DNA of 64,000 nt from Tritrichomonas musculus. Taxonomy: Eukaryota > Parabasalia > Tritrichomonadida > Tritrichomonadidae. The position numbers and the translations under genes are program-made. The DNA lies in the NCBI GenBank assembly GCA_039105265.1, contig JAPFFF010000024.1:1054001-1118000 (forward strand). The letters are read 5' to 3'. This document shows positions 19,602 through 31,000 of this stretch, piece after piece. Position 1 is the stretch's first letter; every line of letters begins with the position of its first letter. The notes below the pieces were generated by a model that searched no databases, had not been told where the DNA came from, and was given only the letters and a program-made list of their open reading frames with translations.

Positions 19602-20893
19602 TTTAATAAATTAAAAATTGAATAGGATTTCGTTTAAAAAAAAGAAACGAAATTAGTAAAAAAGCAAAAAAAATCATTATAAGATGTTTTCGATCAGATA
19701 TGATTATCATACTATAATATGGCTTCCTGTTAATATCAAAAAATATCTTTATATAATAAATTTTTACCAAATTGAAGGTTTATATTAATCTAATAACTTG
19801 GATTGTTAAGAATAAATATTTTTTAAAATATAGTTTAATTAATTATGTATTAAATAAATCATCTTATTCCTTAATTTACATAAATATATTCAAAGATATT
19901 TGTTTTTTATCATGAATCTATATTTGATAATGCACACAATTATTCTGAGTACAAATGAGTGAAGTGAAAATTAAAAGTTAGAAAAAGTTGTAGAAAATAA
20001 TTTTTTTTAAATTTCAATTATTTATTTTTATCTTTCAATTTATTAATATCCAAAATATACGATTATCTAAGTAAATTTTGCCATTTTGTTGTTTTTTTGT
20101 TCTTATAAATGTTTTAATTGAAGTACAATATAAATGTAGATCGATTCTTTTGAAAAATTGTAATTTATATGTATATAATTTCGTAATCTCTGTAATTTAA
20201 ATAATCACTGCCTCAAAATAAAATCTAGCAATCATTAAAAAGAAAGAAATAAAAGATATGCGTAACTTTGATATTTTCTCAAAAACTTTGCCAAATTGAT
20301 TTGATTGATTAGACCTATATATATATGGCGAATTGAATTATTTACAAATTGAGTTTTTATGATAAAATTCTCGATTTATATTTCATGAATTTTATAAAAA
20401 GCCCAAGATCAGGAGGCTTTACATGCATTTAATAACCAAGAAGTAGGTGATGAACTATTTTTATCGAGAAAGTTAATAATATTAATTAATTCGAATATTG
20501 GATTCTTAATATTGGTTATAGGAAGAAGAGTTTAGGATAAATTATCTGTAAACATTTATGAAAATTGAGCTCTTAACAGCTTTATAGAGACCATGGGAAA
20601 TATATTTGGCATTATCTGGAAATTATAATCTGGAAAATTGTTAAGGTTTACAAAATATTAAAATTTGTTAAAATATTACTACACATTATTTTTATAATTT
20701 ACATACATTTCAGTTTACTCAGCAAAGGATTTTCATTAGTTGTATATATTTTAATAATTATATAATTATATACTTTATGTCTAAAAAAAATTTATTATCA
20801 TCTCTGTAAAATTGACATATTATAACTCATGTGGCCAGTAACGACACCACTGTTTCTTTCTTTTTTTTTTATTTCAATGATTAAAAAAGCATA
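19602..20893. other. Intergenic, AT-rich
   Basis: This separates the kinase start from the next transposon. I see no gene, RNA or clear repeat in it. Confidence 0.5.
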
Positions 20894-21038
20894 TAAACTT
20901 CATAAAATAATGTTCATCTCTTACACAATTTTTTTGAATGTATTTAATTTAAAATTTTCTATGTGTTTTTTAAAAAAGTAGCTATCGGGAGATGAACATT
21001 TTTTTTTCCTCTGGAAGCATAAGTTCAGAATTTTTGAA

Positions 21039-21500
21039 TTAAAAAAAATAAAAATAATAGAAAAAGTTTATAATTATATCGTGTTTAAACTTTAGATCAA
21101 TGGTGTAAACAAGCTTTGTTCGGTATTGATTATAAGCTTGCTTGACTCGGTTCCAATGACCATTTGAATTTTGGCCATAACTTGGCACTTGTAGCTGATA
21201 TCTAATAAATGCTGTTCTGCTGTTCTGAATCTTCTGCAATTATCGATATCCTCGCTTTTAACTCCGGGTGCTATTTTATCTGTACGTCCAAGATTTGGGA
21301 AAACTGTTTTTCTCTCTACATATGTGTAATAAAAACTTTTTATAGTGGATTCCTATTGACCTGGCATTCGTGATGCAATAAATTTCCATTATTACCCGTA
21401 TAATTTTACGAGATTTATAATTTTGGGTCTTCTTTATCGGACAAACGATCCAAAGTTTTAAACTTTTTTCTTTTGGCCAATGTGAGAAAATAATATTAAT
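21039..21500 (-). pseudogene. Transposase relic: N- and C-terminal scraps, catalytic core gone
   Basis: Reading on the minus strand, a helix-turn-helix-like piece (K-F-I-A-S-R-M-P-G-Q, then after a stop E-S-T-I-K-S-F-Y-Y-T-Y-V-E-R-K and G-R-T-D-K-I-A-P-G-V-K) runs directly into a tail matching the Tc1 transposase end (W-N-R-V-K-Q-A-Y-N-Q-Y-R-T-K-L-V-Y versus W-G-E-V-K-Q-I-H-N-Q-Y-R-T-Q-L-F-Y in the intact copy). The DDE region between is deleted. Confidence 0.75.
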
Positions 21501-21820
21501 TTGACTAAAAAATAATCGTTTCGCACATTTTCAAAAGTTTACGTTATTCAAAAATTAATAAACTATTTGAAAAAAACAATGTAAAAAAATTAATGAAAAA
21601 GAATATAAGGATTTAAATAATATTTTATTAAACCACTATTTTTATTTAATTTGGTAATGACTGAGGATAACCGTTTATTTTTTCCAATTTTTTATACTTA
21701 TAAAATTATAACATCTTACTATTTGATATGAAATGAATATTATTTCATTAATATATATTTAATTTTTGTGAAATTCAATAAATATATGAAGATAAACATG
21801 TTTCAAATAACAAAGCAATA

Positions 21821-22032
21821 TAAACCTTGTTCAAAAAACATTACCTCCCTCTCAATTTAAAATAATTATATCTTTATATTTTAAATATGAATTAATTTTT
21901 TATAATTTAATTAATATTATGCTAATTATATAATATATTATTACTAAAGAATGATGCAATTAAATTGTTTGATAAAAAAGATAAAATGATTTAAAATATG
22001 AAATGAAGGTAAAGTTTTTTGAACTCAGTTTA
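21821..22032. mobile_element. 212-bp MITE with Tc1-like ends
   Basis: Starts TAAACCTTGTTCAAAAAACA (21821) and ends with the inverse of TAAACTGAGTTCAAAAAACT (to 22032). Both match the ends of the autonomous element at 17388-18828, including the following TTACCT. No coding capacity. It is probably mobilised by that element's transposase. It is nested within the deleted element at 20894-22221. Confidence 0.88.
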
Positions 22033-22221
22033 TGATATAATATTCTCAAATATTTGAAAGAATTTATTCAAAATAATAAGATTCAATGAAATTAAAAATC
22101 CATAAAATTTCCTCTGAAAAAAAATTGATAATATTTTTTCAATTTTTTTGAGAAAATTTATTCAATTTATTCACTTTTTCATAGAATTGTGTAAGAGATG
22201 AACATTATTTTATTGAGTTTA

Positions 22222-22630
22222 TTTCAGCAAAGAATATTAGTAAAATTTTGGATGTAAAAGGGATATTTAAGTTCGTCTTAAACAAATTATTAAATGTAAA
22301 AAATAAAAATCTTAATAAATTTAATTTTTCTCCAGATTATTTTTGCTTTTAAAATATTAAAATAAATATCTATGAATATTTATTTAATAATATTTTTCAA
22401 AATGCAAATTTGAATGAAGATATTTTTAAAATAATTTTATAAATTTTAAATTTTCTTTCAAAAAGTATTTGTTTATTTATTTGAAATATCCAAAAGCTGT
22501 TTTAGATGGAAATAAGTTAATATCGAATTATATAAAATACAAACTAAAAAAGTTTTTATTTATTTACAAAAACTTTTGAGAGATCTAATTAAAATTGTGG
22601 AAATGTGATTGACAATTGAATAAAAATTTT
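22222..22630. other. Intergenic, AT-rich
   Basis: I see nothing recognisable in it. It separates two mobile elements. Confidence 0.45.
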
Positions 22631-22891
22631 CGGTTATTTTTGATAATAACCATCTAATAATTGAATAAACCTTTTTTTTTATTTGCACCTTCCATTTAAA
22701 TTAAAATTGCATTATATTGATAACTACCCATTTATATTTATTTTAAAATTATAAATAATATACTACATTATATATATTATTTAAATTATGCATAAATTCA
22801 TTTTGAAACCTATTTATTAATGAAGAAAATATAGTTTATTTTGAATAGGAGGTGCAAATAAAAAAACAAGGTGTAGCCTATTGAATAACCG
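22631..22891. mobile_element. Short TIR element (MITE) abutting the next gene
   Basis: The left end begins CGGTTATT (22631) and contains ATTTGCACCTTCC by 22693. The right end is its inverse (GGAGGTGCAAAT from 22848, ending AATAACCG at 22891), with about 28 bp of good match around the run of T and looser match outside. About 261 bp, no frame. The right end lies 39 bp before the ATG at 22931, so the element may supply the promoter region of that gene. Confidence 0.6.
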
Positions 22892-22930
22892 TTATTATTT
22901 ATTTATTAATTTACTCATCTATCTACCTAC

Positions 22931-25900
22931 ATGATTTTGATATCATTGTTTCTAGCTCATTTTTATTCTCTTCAAGAAATCAAAGAAGAGATATCAACAA
23001 ATTGCAACGGATACTGCAAAGAATGCCGTTCTGATGACCCAGATTTTTGCTTATCTTGCAAAAGTGGCTTCGGATTAGCAAAAGGTGAAAACAATACTCC
23101 AACAGGAAAATGCGAATCGTGCCCTGCCAATTGCGCAGATGATGGATGCTCAGATGATTCCAAGAATTGCACAAGATGCCGTACTTATTACGGCCCAATT
23201 ATTGATGAAAATGGATTCCCTACAGGTAAGTGTTCCCTTTGCATTATGGGAGGATACTGCAAAACAAATTATCTAACTCCTCAGGATACTATGAACTATG
23301 GCCCTGTTTTAGATGAAAACAATAAGCCAACAGGATATTACTATTACTGCTCAGATGATTGCGATTATTGCTCTGAAAATTATGAAGTGTGCAATGGTAT
23401 TAATAATGAACCTGCTGGCCTAATATTCGATAAAAATGGGAATTTAACTGGTGATGTAGGCAGATGTCCAGATCATTGTAGGCGATGCTCTGAAAATAGA
23501 TTTAATTGCACATATTGCATTCGTGGTTTTGCAATTTCAGAGAATGGCCTATGCGAACCTTGCCCCACACTTTGTTCAGAATGCGAAAAAGATTCCAATG
23601 GAACAATGAAATGCACAAAATGTGAATATGGCTTTGGAGTCTTTATTGATCCCAAATCAGGTGAAACATCTTGCCAACAATGCCCCAATAATTGTCTCTC
23701 ATGCGACGAAGATGTAACCAACTGCTCCGAATGTTACAAAGGTTATGGACTAGAAGTTATCAATGGCAATAAAACCGGAAAATGCCTTTCTTGCCCAGAA
23801 AATTGTGACTCTTGTGATGAAGATTCATCAAAATGTTCAGAATGCAGCTCTGATTATGGACCAGTAATTGTTGATGGAGAAAATACAGGCATGTGCGCTC
23901 ATTGTCCAGATCACTGCAACTCTTGCAAAAAAGATTCATCATATTGTGATAGTTGCTCTGGCGACTATTTTGGTCCTTTGATCATTAATGGAACAACTGT
24001 TGCTGATTGCGCCCCTTGCCCTGAAAACTGCTATAAATGCAGAGGTGATTCTTCTAAATGCACTGAATGTGATAGGAGGTATGGATGGCTATATGAAAAT
24101 GGCGAGAAAACCAATAAATGTGTACAATGCCCCGATAATTGTTATGATTGTCCAGATTCATCAAAATGCCGCAATTGCAATTACGGATATGGTAAACTAT
24201 TAGATAATAACCAGGAAACTGGTCAATGCACCAAATGCCCCGATCATTGCGATAATTGTATGGATGATTCAACAAAATGCACCAAGTGTTCTACCAATTA
24301 TGGTCTTGTATATGAAAATGGTAAGAATACCTATCAATGCGCCAAATGCCCTGATAATTGTGTCAGTTGTTCTGCTGATTCATCCAAATGCGAAAATTGC
24401 GTCGAAGGCTATAGATTAGTATACCAAAATGGGGAAAGCACAGGACAATGCGAGAAATGCCCTTCAAATTGCCTATCATGCACAAGTGACTCTTGCACAA
24501 AATGCTCAGATGGATATGGCTATGAAATTGACAATAGCGGGAAGACTGATAAAACCAAATGCAGTAAGTGCTTAGTTGCAAATTGCAAAGATTGCAAAGA
24601 TGATATTAAAATTTGCAGCAAATGCGATTCAGATTACCAGTTAATATATGAAGATGGTAAATATCAATGCAAGAAATGCGGTGAAAATTGTAAACAATGC
24701 CCTGATAGTGCAGAAAAATGCCAACTTTGCAATAATGGATACGGTCTTGTTATTGGCAAGGATGGAGTTCCAGGTAAGAATTGCCAAGAATGTAAAATCG
24801 GCTGCCAGGAATGCGCTGATAATGCACAAATATGCAGAAAATGCTTAGAAGGATACGGCTTTAAACTTGGACCAAAAGGAGAACAAACTGGCGAATGTGA
24901 AAAATGCTCTGAAAATTGTGATGCCTGCGTTTATGACTCTTCAAGATGCTTAAGATGTAAGGATGGCTATGGATTTATTCATAATGCTGATGGCACATCA
25001 ACAGGTAAATGCGGCCCATGCCCTGCCGATTGTAGACGTTGCTATAAAGATAATTCAATGTGCAATGATTGCAGATATGGTTTTGGCTTCAAAGTTGAAA
25101 ATGATGGAACCATTACAAATACATGTGAAAGATGTCCTGATAATTGTGTTAGTTGCACCTTGTCAAATAATTGTGATGAATGCGCACCCAATTTTGGATT
25201 TGTAATAGATTTATCTAAACCTAATACCATTCAATGCAGAAAATGCATTAATAATTGCGAAAATTGCAAATATGATGCTTCATATTGTGAAGACTGCTCA
25301 GAATTCTTTTATCACGAAAAAGGAGTAGATGGTTTATATACTGGTAAATGCATTTCATGCCCAAAATACTGCAGCACATGTTCAGAAACAGGGTGCACAA
25401 ATTGCAAAACTGGTTTCGACTTTTATACCGATGAAAATGGACAAAAGTCTAAAGACTGCCAACCTTGTCCAGAAAATTGTTCAAGTTGTTCCAATAGTGC
25501 CACATGCACTGGTTGCTATACAGGTTTTAAGCTTGATGATAATAAAAAATGCGTCTTTAAATCTATCGAGCACTGCATTGAAATAGGTGAAAGAGGTTGT
25601 CGTAAATGCGAAAGTGGTTATGAGACTAGTAATAATGATTGCGTTGAATGTCCAAATAATAAATGTCCAACTGATACCTTTATTTGTCAGGACGGATATT
25701 CATTTTCTTATTATGGCTCAAATTATGGTAAATGCTTAGCATGCCCTACTGGTTGTTATGAATGCGATGTTGATGTTAATAAATGCTATGGATGCTTTGA
25801 AGGATTTACATTTAAGAGAAACGGAAATAATATTACTGATGAATGCATACCATGCCCACCTGGCTGTGAAAGTTGCGAAGTTGATCCTAATTATTGTGAA

Positions 25901-27598
25901 ATATGCAAAGAAAACGGTTATGGTTTCGTTATTGAAAATGGCGTAGATACTCGAAAATGTGCCCGATGCGCTGATCCATTTTGCGGATTCTGTCCAAGAG
26001 ATAACACAATATGCATTGAATGTGAAGATCACAGTTATATGGACCATGATAAAAATTCACCAACATATGGAAAGTGCGTTTCATTGTATGGAAGAGTTCC
26101 TGAGTGCGCAGTTGAAAATTGCTTTAAATGTGAATATGAAAATCCAATCCAATGCATGGAATGCTTTGATGACTTTTGCCTTTATGACGATGGCAATTAT
26201 AAGAAATGTCTCCCATGCCAAAAAGAATGCAATGTTGAAAATTGCAAACAATGCATTTTTGGCCATTCAGATCAATGCATGGAATGCAATGATGGCTTTT
26301 GTGTTAATGAAGATTCAACTTCAAAAGATTATAAGAAATGTGTATCATGCGATATTCCTTGCAAAGTCGAAAACTGCCAAAAATGCATTTCTGGCTCATC
26401 TGATAAATGCAAAGAGTGCAATGATGGCTACACTGTTTCTGGAAATGGTCAATGTACAGAACCTCTTGATGGAATAGATAGACCGGACTTCAGTCCTGAA
26501 TACATTGTAGTTGATGATTCTGAAATATCCGAAGATGGAAACTTTGTTTTTGATGGTTCCAAATACATACTAAAAGATGATAAAAATCAAATAACAATTA
26601 AACTAGACTCTAAAAAGATTTCAACAATTACTATTAATAGTAATCCTGCTAAAAAAGATTTGGCTGTTGAAATCACTGACAGTGTTTCAGATATCACAAT
26701 TCTGTTGAAAGATTCAAATTCAGGAAAGAACTTTGATATTGTCACATCTGGCCAAAAAGTTACAATCAATTTAGATGGAAATACTCGTGCCTCTATTAAA
26801 CAAGGACAAGGTGAAGTTGAAATTAAAGGTGCCAAAAATGCTGACAAAGTTACTCTTAATCAAGTCCAACTATTAACCAAAAGCTTTTCTTTAATTCCAT
26901 CTGTTCCTGTAGAAATTGATGTTGTTGACTTTAACAAGGAACAAGGACTCTTAGTTCAATCGCCAGATAGTTCAAAGGTTACAGTTAAAACATTGAAAGT
27001 TCAGCAAACAGCCGATGCGGAAATTCAAAATGCAACGATAACCAGCGAAATTTTGTTCGGCCTTTCATCCAGCCTTAAGATAAATGAATTCGTTAATTTA
27101 GCAAAATCATCACTCAATCTCCCATTCAATCTCAATTCAGAAGAGAGCAATAAAGCATTTATTAGAGGAATCTTAAAGAGCAATCCAGATAATATAAAAA
27201 TAACTAATAGACAAGCAGGTACTCTTTCACAAGATAGATACCTACTTGCTGAATCATCAGAATCATTTGATTGTGAGAAATGGAAGAGCGTTTCAACAAT
27301 TGAAGTAACTAACTCACAGTTGAATGGTTTTGAATGCAAGAATGAATCTTCAAATGGTAGAGATGTTTATCGTTTATATGCAATTCAAGGCAAAAGTGAA
27401 GAGGATCCATCAAAAGATGGTGGCAATGATGGAAATAAACTGTCAGCAGGAGCAATTGCAGGAATAGTTATTGCCGTAGTGGTTGTCGTAGGGGCTGTTG
27501 TCTTCGTCCTTGTGTACTTCTTGGTTATTAAAAAGAGAAGGAGCAATGAATCATCTGGACAAGAAGGACAAAATGAAAATGATGCAAATGAGGTCTAA
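22931..27598 (+). CDS. Giant cysteine-rich surface protein, type I membrane
   Basis: 1555 residues from the ATG at 22931. Residues 1-18 look like a signal peptide. About 20-1180 is a long series of furin-like/growth-factor-receptor-like units of roughly 40-47 residues with C-P-x-x-C-x-x-C, a spacer, C-x-x-C and a G-Y-G/x-G-F core. About 1185-1480 is a Cys-poor beta-rich region. A transmembrane helix follows (A-G-A-I-A-G-I-V-I-A-V-V-V-V-V-G-A-V and on), then a short basic-to-acidic cytoplasmic tail (K-K-R-R-S-N...). The plan resembles cysteine-rich membrane proteins of Giardia and trichomonads, with a likely role in adhesion or protection outside the cell. TCATC lies 15 bp before the ATG, one base off the Inr consensus. 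The stop is TAAA. Several long frames on other strands are shadows of the TGC-rich repeats. Confidence 0.93.
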   Translation: MILISLFLAHFYSLQEIKEEISTNCNGYCKECRSDDPDFCLSCKSGFGLAKGENNTPTGKCESCPANCADDGCSDDSKNCTRCRTYYGPIIDENGFPTGKCSLCIMGGYCKTNYLTPQDTMNYGPVLDENNKPTGYYYYCSDDCDYCSENYEVCNGINNEPAGLIFDKNGNLTGDVGRCPDHCRRCSENRFNCTYCIRGFAISENGLCEPCPTLCSECEKDSNGTMKCTKCEYGFGVFIDPKSGETSCQQCPNNCLSCDEDVTNCSECYKGYGLEVINGNKTGKCLSCPENCDSCDEDSSKCSECSSDYGPVIVDGENTGMCAHCPDHCNSCKKDSSYCDSCSGDYFGPLIINGTTVADCAPCPENCYKCRGDSSKCTECDRRYGWLYENGEKTNKCVQCPDNCYDCPDSSKCRNCNYGYGKLLDNNQETGQCTKCPDHCDNCMDDSTKCTKCSTNYGLVYENGKNTYQCAKCPDNCVSCSADSSKCENCVEGYRLVYQNGESTGQCEKCPSNCLSCTSDSCTKCSDGYGYEIDNSGKTDKTKCSKCLVANCKDCKDDIKICSKCDSDYQLIYEDGKYQCKKCGENCKQCPDSAEKCQLCNNGYGLVIGKDGVPGKNCQECKIGCQECADNAQICRKCLEGYGFKLGPKGEQTGECEKCSENCDACVYDSSRCLRCKDGYGFIHNADGTSTGKCGPCPADCRRCYKDNSMCNDCRYGFGFKVENDGTITNTCERCPDNCVSCTLSNNCDECAPNFGFVIDLSKPNTIQCRKCINNCENCKYDASYCEDCSEFFYHEKGVDGLYTGKCISCPKYCSTCSETGCTNCKTGFDFYTDENGQKSKDCQPCPENCSSCSNSATCTGCYTGFKLDDNKKCVFKSIEHCIEIGERGCRKCESGYETSNNDCVECPNNKCPTDTFICQDGYSFSYYGSNYGKCLACPTGCYECDVDVNKCYGCFEGFTFKRNGNNITDECIPCPPGCESCEVDPNYCEICKENGYGFVIENGVDTRKCARCADPFCGFCPRDNTICIECEDHSYMDHDKNSPTYGKCVSLYGRVPECAVENCFKCEYENPIQCMECFDDFCLYDDGNYKKCLPCQKECNVENCKQCIFGHSDQCMECNDGFCVNEDSTSKDYKKCVSCDIPCKVENCQKCISGSSDKCKECNDGYTVSGNGQCTEPLDGIDRPDFSPEYIVVDDSEISEDGNFVFDGSKYILKDDKNQITIKLDSKKISTITINSNPAKKDLAVEITDSVSDITILLKDSNSGKNFDIVTSGQKVTINLDGNTRASIKQGQGEVEIKGAKNADKVTLNQVQLLTKSFSLIPSVPVEIDVVDFNKEQGLLVQSPDSSKVTVKTLKVQQTADAEIQNATITSEILFGLSSSLKINEFVNLAKSSLNLPFNLNSEESNKAFIRGILKSNPDNIKITNRQAGTLSQDRYLLAESSESFDCEKWKSVSTIEVTNSQLNGFECKNESSNGRDVYRLYAIQGKSEEDPSKDGGNDGNKLSAGAIAGIVIAVVVVVGAVVFVLVYFLVIKKRRSNESSGQEGQNENDANEV

Positions 27599-28061
27599 AA
27601 AAAGATTTCTAATCCTTAAATTAGTGATTTTCACTAAAAATAAATTTAAAATTTTTTTAATTATTATTTTCCATTTTTTTAAAAGACTTTTCGACCTTGA
27701 GCCTTTTTAATGGTGTACCGTTATCATATTGTAGTTTACACAGAACTGTTTTAAAGAAGATAAAAGCCATTTCATAAAATAACTTCCAATTTTTGAAAAA
27801 TGTATTTCTTAACTTTATATATAAAAATTAAATTTGGAGAATAAACTATTGTTAGTTCAATTGTTATTATATACAGTACAAAGTTCGAATTTTTTATTTC
27901 CTAATTTTTTTTAATTTCCAACATTCACATATTTTTTCGTTGTATCCATTTCACAAAATTTTAAATTTATCGCAAAGAATTATATAACAGACAAAGTTTT
28001 TTTTAGCCAGAAATTGTTTAAGAAAGAGAAAAAGAAGTATTAAAAAAATGATTTATTGAAT
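27599..28061. other. Intergenic between convergent genes
   Basis: 463 bp of AT-rich sequence between two genes that end towards each other. It holds only the 3' regions; no further element seen. Confidence 0.5.
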
Positions 28062-31000
28062 TTATCGATCATAATCTGAAATAATAAATGTATATTTGTA
28101 TATATTTAGCAAATTTGGAGGTATCATGACATATTCAATAGATGAATCTTTTACATTAACTTCTAGCGTTGGTGACAATTCAGTGTTTTCATCGATCTCA
28201 ATTAAAATCATTTTGTTACATTTATCAAAACTAAATCGTGATATTGTTTTCACATTTTTGGGAATCGAAAAACTTAAGATTGATGACGAATAAAAAGCAA
28301 AATCGTCAATTATTTCAAGTTCAGAGTTTTGTGGAAAAGAAATATGACTTATGTATTTACAATTATGAAATGAATATTTTCCAATTCGTTTGATATAAGA
28401 AGGAATTGTTATGTTTGCTATATCACGCTTACAAAACAATAGATAATCATAAATGTCTCTTTTCAGATCAGTTTTACAGACAATTAAGTTATTTTCAATA
28501 TTTTTATAGTTTTTGTTTTTTGGTGATACTTTTATCTCTTTCAAACTTGTTGTATAATCAAAACATCCATCTTTTAATTCAACAATATTAGCAGGAATGA
28601 AAAAGTTCTTTATTGCTGTGCCTTGAAATGCTTTTTTCCCTATTATTTGAAGTTTTGAATTCTCTGAAATTATTACTTTTGTTAATTCTTCGCAATATTC
28701 AAAAGCATGATTAGCAATAAGTGTAACATTGGAAGGGATAGAAATGCTTTCAATTTCTGTTCTCGAAAATGCCTTTTTCCCTATCATTTCAAGTTCAGAA
28801 TTTGGTTGAAAATATACATATTTAAGTTGTGAAGAGTAGAATGCATTCTTGTTTATTGATTTGACTGTTGGTGGAATTGAAATGGATTCAATGGATGAAT
28901 ATGAAAATGCATCTTCTTCAATGACTTCAAGGTTGGAGTTTGATTCAAATGTTATACTTTTAAGTTTATCACATTCATTAAATGAATAAGAACCAATTAT
29001 TTTAATGAAAGAAGGAATTTCAATTTCTTCAATATCTCGACGACAAAATATTATTTTATCATATTCTTCACTTTCTTCATTTGTTTTTGAAATCAACAAT
29101 TTATTTTGAAAATAAATAAATTTCTTATTATTTTGATGAACCTTAATTTCAATCAAATGTTTTGTTTCTTCACACCAGCCATCATTCAAATCGGCCAAAT
29201 ATTCTGGAATAAAGAAACTTTTGATTTCAGATTCTGAAAAAGCGTTTTTTTCAATTGTTTTCAACTCCGAATCATCTTGAATATCAACTTTTTCTAAATT
29301 GTACACTGACAAAGCATATTCAGAAATTATTTTTAAATGAGATGGAATATTGATGCTTTTGATATTTGCATTAGCAAATGCATACTTTCCTATTGATATT
29401 AATTCAGAATTTTCTGAAAAATTGACATTTTCAAGTTTAATACAATTTTCAAATGCAGCATCACAAATTTTTGTAACACTAGATGGTATGGTCATATTTA
29501 CAATATTTGAATTACAAAAGGCAGCTTCTCCAATTATCTGGAGTTTTGAATCTTTTGGAAATTCAACATTTTTCAAATTTTTGCATCCTTTAAAAGTTTC
29601 GTTTCCAATAATGATGACACTTGAAGGAACTTCAAAACTTTCAATTGAACTAAGTGCAAATAACATATCTTCTAATATTTTTAGTTTTGAGTTTTCAGGA
29701 ATATAGACAGATTTAAGTCTTATACAATCATTAAAAGCTCCTTCACATATTTTTTCAACGAGAGGCGGAATAGAAATGGTCGAAAGGCCACTATAATAGA
29801 ATGCTCTTTTACCAATAAATCTCAGTTTTGAGGCTGAATCAATGTTAAATGTATCAAAGAAACAATTAAAGAAGGCATAATCACCGATATAAACAACAGA
29901 AGATGGAATTGTAAATTCATTAAATGGACATTTTTGAAATGCAAATTGTTCAATTATTCGAAGATTTGAATTACCATTAAATTCAACTTTTTTCAGATTT
30001 CTACACTCAGAAAAAGCATATTTACCGATAATAGTGACATTCGATGGAATTACAATACTTTCAATTGATGAGTTTGAAAATGCATATTTTTCTATTTTTT
30101 GAAGTTTGGAATTTTCATTAAAAACAACTTTTTTTAATTCTTTACATTCATAAAATGCACATTTACAAATATCTGTAACAGTTGATGGAATTGAAATACT
30201 TTCTATTGAAGTGTAAGCAAACGCAAATCTTTCAATTTTTTGTATATTTGAGTTGGTAGGAAAATAAACGTTTTTAATGCTTTTGACACTGTAAAACGCA
30301 TATTGTTCGATGTATTTGATAAATGAAGGAATTGAAATTTCAGAAACATATCTCTTAACAAAAACGAGCGAGTCATATAAATCACTTTTTAAATCTTTTT
30401 TTCCAACAAGGAATTTATCATCAATGTATTTAAAACATTTATTTTTAGGAGATATTGTAACATTTAATAAATTACCAAGAGCTTCAAGCAATCCATTTTG
30501 TATTTGAACAACATTTTCAGGAATATAAATACTTTCAATTGATGAAAGAAAAAGAGCATCATGATCTATTTTTTGCAGTAATGAATCATTTGGAATATTA
30601 AATACTTTAAGATTTTTGCATTTTGCAAATGCAAACCTTTTTATTTGCTTGACTGTTGGTGGAATTGAAATGGATTCAATAGATGAATATGAAAATGAAT
30701 GTTTTTCAATGACTTCAAGGTTGGAATTTGATTCAAATGTTATACTTTTAAGTTTATCACATTTATTAAATGAATAAGAACCAATTATTTTAATGAAAGA
30801 AGGAATTTCAATTTCTTCAATATCTCGACGACAAAATATTATTTTATCATATTCTTCACTTTCTTCATTTGTTTTTGAAATCAACAATTTATTTTGAAAA
30901 TAAATAAATCTCTTATTATTTTGATGAACTTTAATTTCTATCAAATGTTTTGTTTCTTCACACCAGCCATCATTCAAATCGGCCAAATATTCTGGAATGA

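Larger units (their letters stand above)
20894..22221 (-). mobile_element. Internally deleted Tc1-like element with a nested MITE
   Basis: 1328 bp from TAAAC at 20894 to GTTTA at 22221. The ends are long inverted repeats sharing ATAATGTTCATCTCTTACAC followed by AATT; the outer TAAAC is as in the kinase-splitting element, but the rest of the end differs, so it is a related but distinct family. The minus strand encodes only scraps of transposase (see 21039-21500). A 212-bp MITE with ends of the other family sits inside at 21821-22032, so this copy is older than that MITE. Confidence 0.85.

Noticed and set aside
24054-26847. Many 60-100 residue frames on both strands inside the cysteine-rich gene, and similar ones in the LRR genes
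   Set aside because: Shadow frames of repetitive coding sequence; none has domains or starts of its own.
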